Made by a program: the position numbers and the translations under genes. The notes under the pieces are model-generated. The model was not told the origin of the DNA and made no database searches. It was given only the letters and a program-made list of their open reading frames with translations. From NCBI RefSeq assembly GCF_965363235.1, contig NC_134847.1, forward strand, positions 60,792,439 through 60,856,438: DNA of 64,000 nucleotides. The letters run 5' to 3'. Each line of letters opens with the position of its first letter. Positions within the stretch are counted from its first letter, which is position 1. Positions 61,381 to 64,000 of this stretch are shown here, one piece after another. The stretch is from Mytilus galloprovincialis (lineage: Eukaryota > Mollusca > Bivalvia > Mytilida > Mytilidae).

Positions 61381-64000
61381 TGTTATCTATTATTCATGTG
61401 TTTCTTTGCCTAATACGTTCTCCTATTTATTTGTATTGTAGTCCTGTAATATTATGTTGTCATTTTAATGTTATATTCAACAATGCCATTAAAGTGCGAG
61501 GTTTGGCATGCCACAAAACCAGGTTCAACCCACCGTTTTTTTCTTTAAAAATGTCCTGTACCAAGTCAGGACAGTGGCCATTGTTATATCATAGTTCGTT
61601 TCTGTGTGTGTAACATTTTTACGTTGTGTTTCCGTTGTGGCGTTTGTTTTCTCCTATATTTGAGTGTAGTCTGGTTTTCACTTGTAAATACTGACCGTTA
61701 ACATCATGACAGGTACTAATAGCGAATAAACTGCTACCCTTTTCGTAAAACTCGGATTGAATCTCTGGTTTTCTGTGGGTTTCGTTTTGCTAGATATTTA
61801 GTTTGGAGTGTTGTTTGTCTTTTTGTTGTATTTTTCTGAGATTTTATTGCCTCTTTAATCTTTGGATGAGTTGTTTGCAGACTGAAACCACGTCTGACGT
61901 ACACAATTGTAATCCTGGTATATGTAATGAGTTTATTTAATATCTTCTTACGTTTTTAACCATTTTTTATACTACAAACCAGTTTCTGATATGAAAAAAG
62001 GATGAATAAAAGACGAAAAATAAGCCATAAATAAATATATCATTTCTTCTAGAAGGAAGATTATCTCACCAAAGAGCGATGACACCATACTATTTTATGA
62101 TTTTTAAACTCTTGTAAATGAAGAGATAAATGATTCAATATTTTCAGGCAATTGATTATACAATTCGCCTGAGAATAACTTAGTGGCAAACGTACATCTT
62201 TCAGTCTACTTAGAATTCCTGTGAAATAGTATCTGATTACAGAAGAAGTCGATGGGAATGTTTTGACTGATCAGTTCAGACTAAATCAATGAAAATAACA
62301 AAATATATAGACGAGAAGCATTTTCAAATTCAGGGATTTCATTGAACACATTATGTTGTCCGTCTAACAGCTAAGAATCAGAAGTGTAAGTAATTGACGT
62401 TAAATATAATGACTAATTATTCTAATGACATGCCTTCGTCATTTTGCAAAAGAGATTGCTGCTGTTAAAAGGATGCTGAGATTATTGATATGTCATTTAA
62501 ATGTTGCATGTAAGGTAAGTTTTTTTTGTAGTTTAAATGTAAAGCTAATTGATATAGAAACAATACATTTACTATTTTAAGACGTAACCATTATTTCGGT
62601 GTGATTATAGTGTCTATATTTTGACTGATAACGTATAGTATATAATCATGACGTTGCATTTGCAATACGTGTCAATCAAGTTTTCTATTTTCTAGAATAG
62701 ATGTAATCAGCTATATAAAGAAACATAAAAGCTGAATGCGCAACCAAATAAGATAAAATAAGATGTGTTGTAGCTATATGGATTCTATGTAATATAACAC
62801 ACTTATACATAATTGTCTTGTTGACTGTTTTCTGTAACACTGAAAGAAGTTTAAAATCACAACTCCAGCACACGATGACTTGAACTGTATTAACCGTTTG
62901 AGATTGTATGGATATTATACTTGTTGAAAATGTGTTGAATATAGGCCTGTAATGTAATTTTTGCAATTTGGTAGTATGCCGAATTAATATTATTGAAAAT
63001 TGTCGTCACAAACATTGATACATACATTTCGGAGCTAAGATCTGTTCATTGTAATATATTTTAAAGGAGTATGCCAAAATTGCTGATACAATTTCTCCAA
63101 AAAATTTACTGTTGTCGTCTGAATTATTACACAGACATTTGTCATTCAATTAAGATATTTAGCTTACTTTATACTCAGGTTTAATTCAAATGTTTCTGCA
63201 TCTATTTATTCCTTAACTAAATCAGCAATATGACAGTTGTTTTCCATTCGTTTAATTTGTTTTAACATTTGATTTTGCATTTTGGGACTTTCCGTTTTAA
63301 ATTTTCCTTGTAATTCGGGATTTATTTTTATTATAATCTTACTTTTCCCAAATGACTGTCGACATATCTGCTTTAGTTTTCCCATTTATTTTGTCAAGTT
63401 GTCACCATTACCAAATTTGACCCCTTATTCGTATTGACCATCGAGTAATGGAGCGTGAAAAGTCCATGAGTGACCTTTCAGTTGACCTGATATCCTCGTT
63501 TAGTCTATGATGTGTTATTTATTTGAATAACATGCAAGCTGTATTCTGTCTATCAGTTAACATACCATAAACGTGGATTTAAAAAGTCTATTCATGTATT
63601 TAGATTCGTTTCAAATGAAAGAAGTCAGCACAACAACTTTTTCTTTGTTTTGCAATATAGATTGTTTACTGTAATGCGATTCTTTGCATATTTCATGTAG
63701 CACTAGATGTCTGCGTTAAACTGAGTGAAAATCACATGTTACATTGTAAATCTTATTATTTATCATTTAAGGTCTATTGCAATGCGAATTCTTATATCAA
63801 CAGCTAAGAATAATGAGACAGCTAGAGAAAGAACGAAAAAAAATAATAAATAAAACGACAGCGCTTATATGATATTCACGATGATTTTCTTTTGAATAAT
63901 AAGTGATAGCAGGAAATCGTAATGGTACCTTGTTTAGATGATATATTGCTATTGAGCGGCTCTTTTTGGCTATTTCATTTAAGGGCATACGATACAGTTT
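61381..64000. other. No gene seen
   Basis: R5-related blocks at 61490-61600 and 63215-63330. The rest is AT-rich with only short, stop-limited frames. Confidence 0.5.

Overview
This window is eukaryotic, AT-rich genomic DNA with spliced genes, long introns and a heavy load of short dispersed repeats. The gene set (multi-ShKT secreted protein, F-type lectin-like genes, a Popeye gene) and the repeat families, which look familiar to me from mussels, point to a marine bivalve, most likely Mytilidae. That species call is inference. All exon joins below were made by eye from splice signals, reading frame and family similarity, without transcripts.

Region 1-22.6 kb, minus strand: one large secreted-protein gene starts at 22578 with a TATA box and signal peptide. 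I can trace 13 exons down to 8409: eight ShKT (six-cysteine) exons, alternating between a 111-bp type and a 120-126-bp type, with short Pro/Thr/Ser linker exons after each of the first three pairs. Every junction is phase 1. In the same phase follow a 2,379-bp mucin-like exon (788-3166) and a partial exon with a carboxypeptidase-regulatory-like segment (136 to the left edge). A single-exon DUF1647-like glycosyltransferase-type membrane protein (5816-7201, same strand) would then be nested in the intron between the last ShKT exon and the mucin exon; if that join is wrong, these are separate genes.

Region 22.6-29.9 kb: no host gene seen. It holds a decayed Ty3/Gypsy integrase (minus), a decayed reverse-transcriptase element tail (minus) and several short repeats.

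Region 30.0-35.5 kb, plus strand: a complete seven-exon Popeye-domain (POPDC/BVES-like) gene encoding 381 residues, with both cAMP-pocket motifs.

Region 38.0-49.3 kb, minus strand: two paralogous three-exon genes, each with a signal peptide, a stalk and an F-type lectin-like domain (341 and 201 residues). Between them lies a six-copy, 355-bp tandem array whose monomer is also scattered, decayed, elsewhere in the window.

Region 49.3-64 kb: mostly non-coding, with a LINE 3' end, many dispersed repeats and one orphan PAN/apple-like candidate exon at about 60.4 kb.

The main points of interest are the repeated [ShKT-ShKT-linker] exon cassette with its mucin extension and nested gene, altered sugar-binding motifs in the lectin pair, the 355-bp array, and a 2.1-kb element with three successive hairpins at one end.
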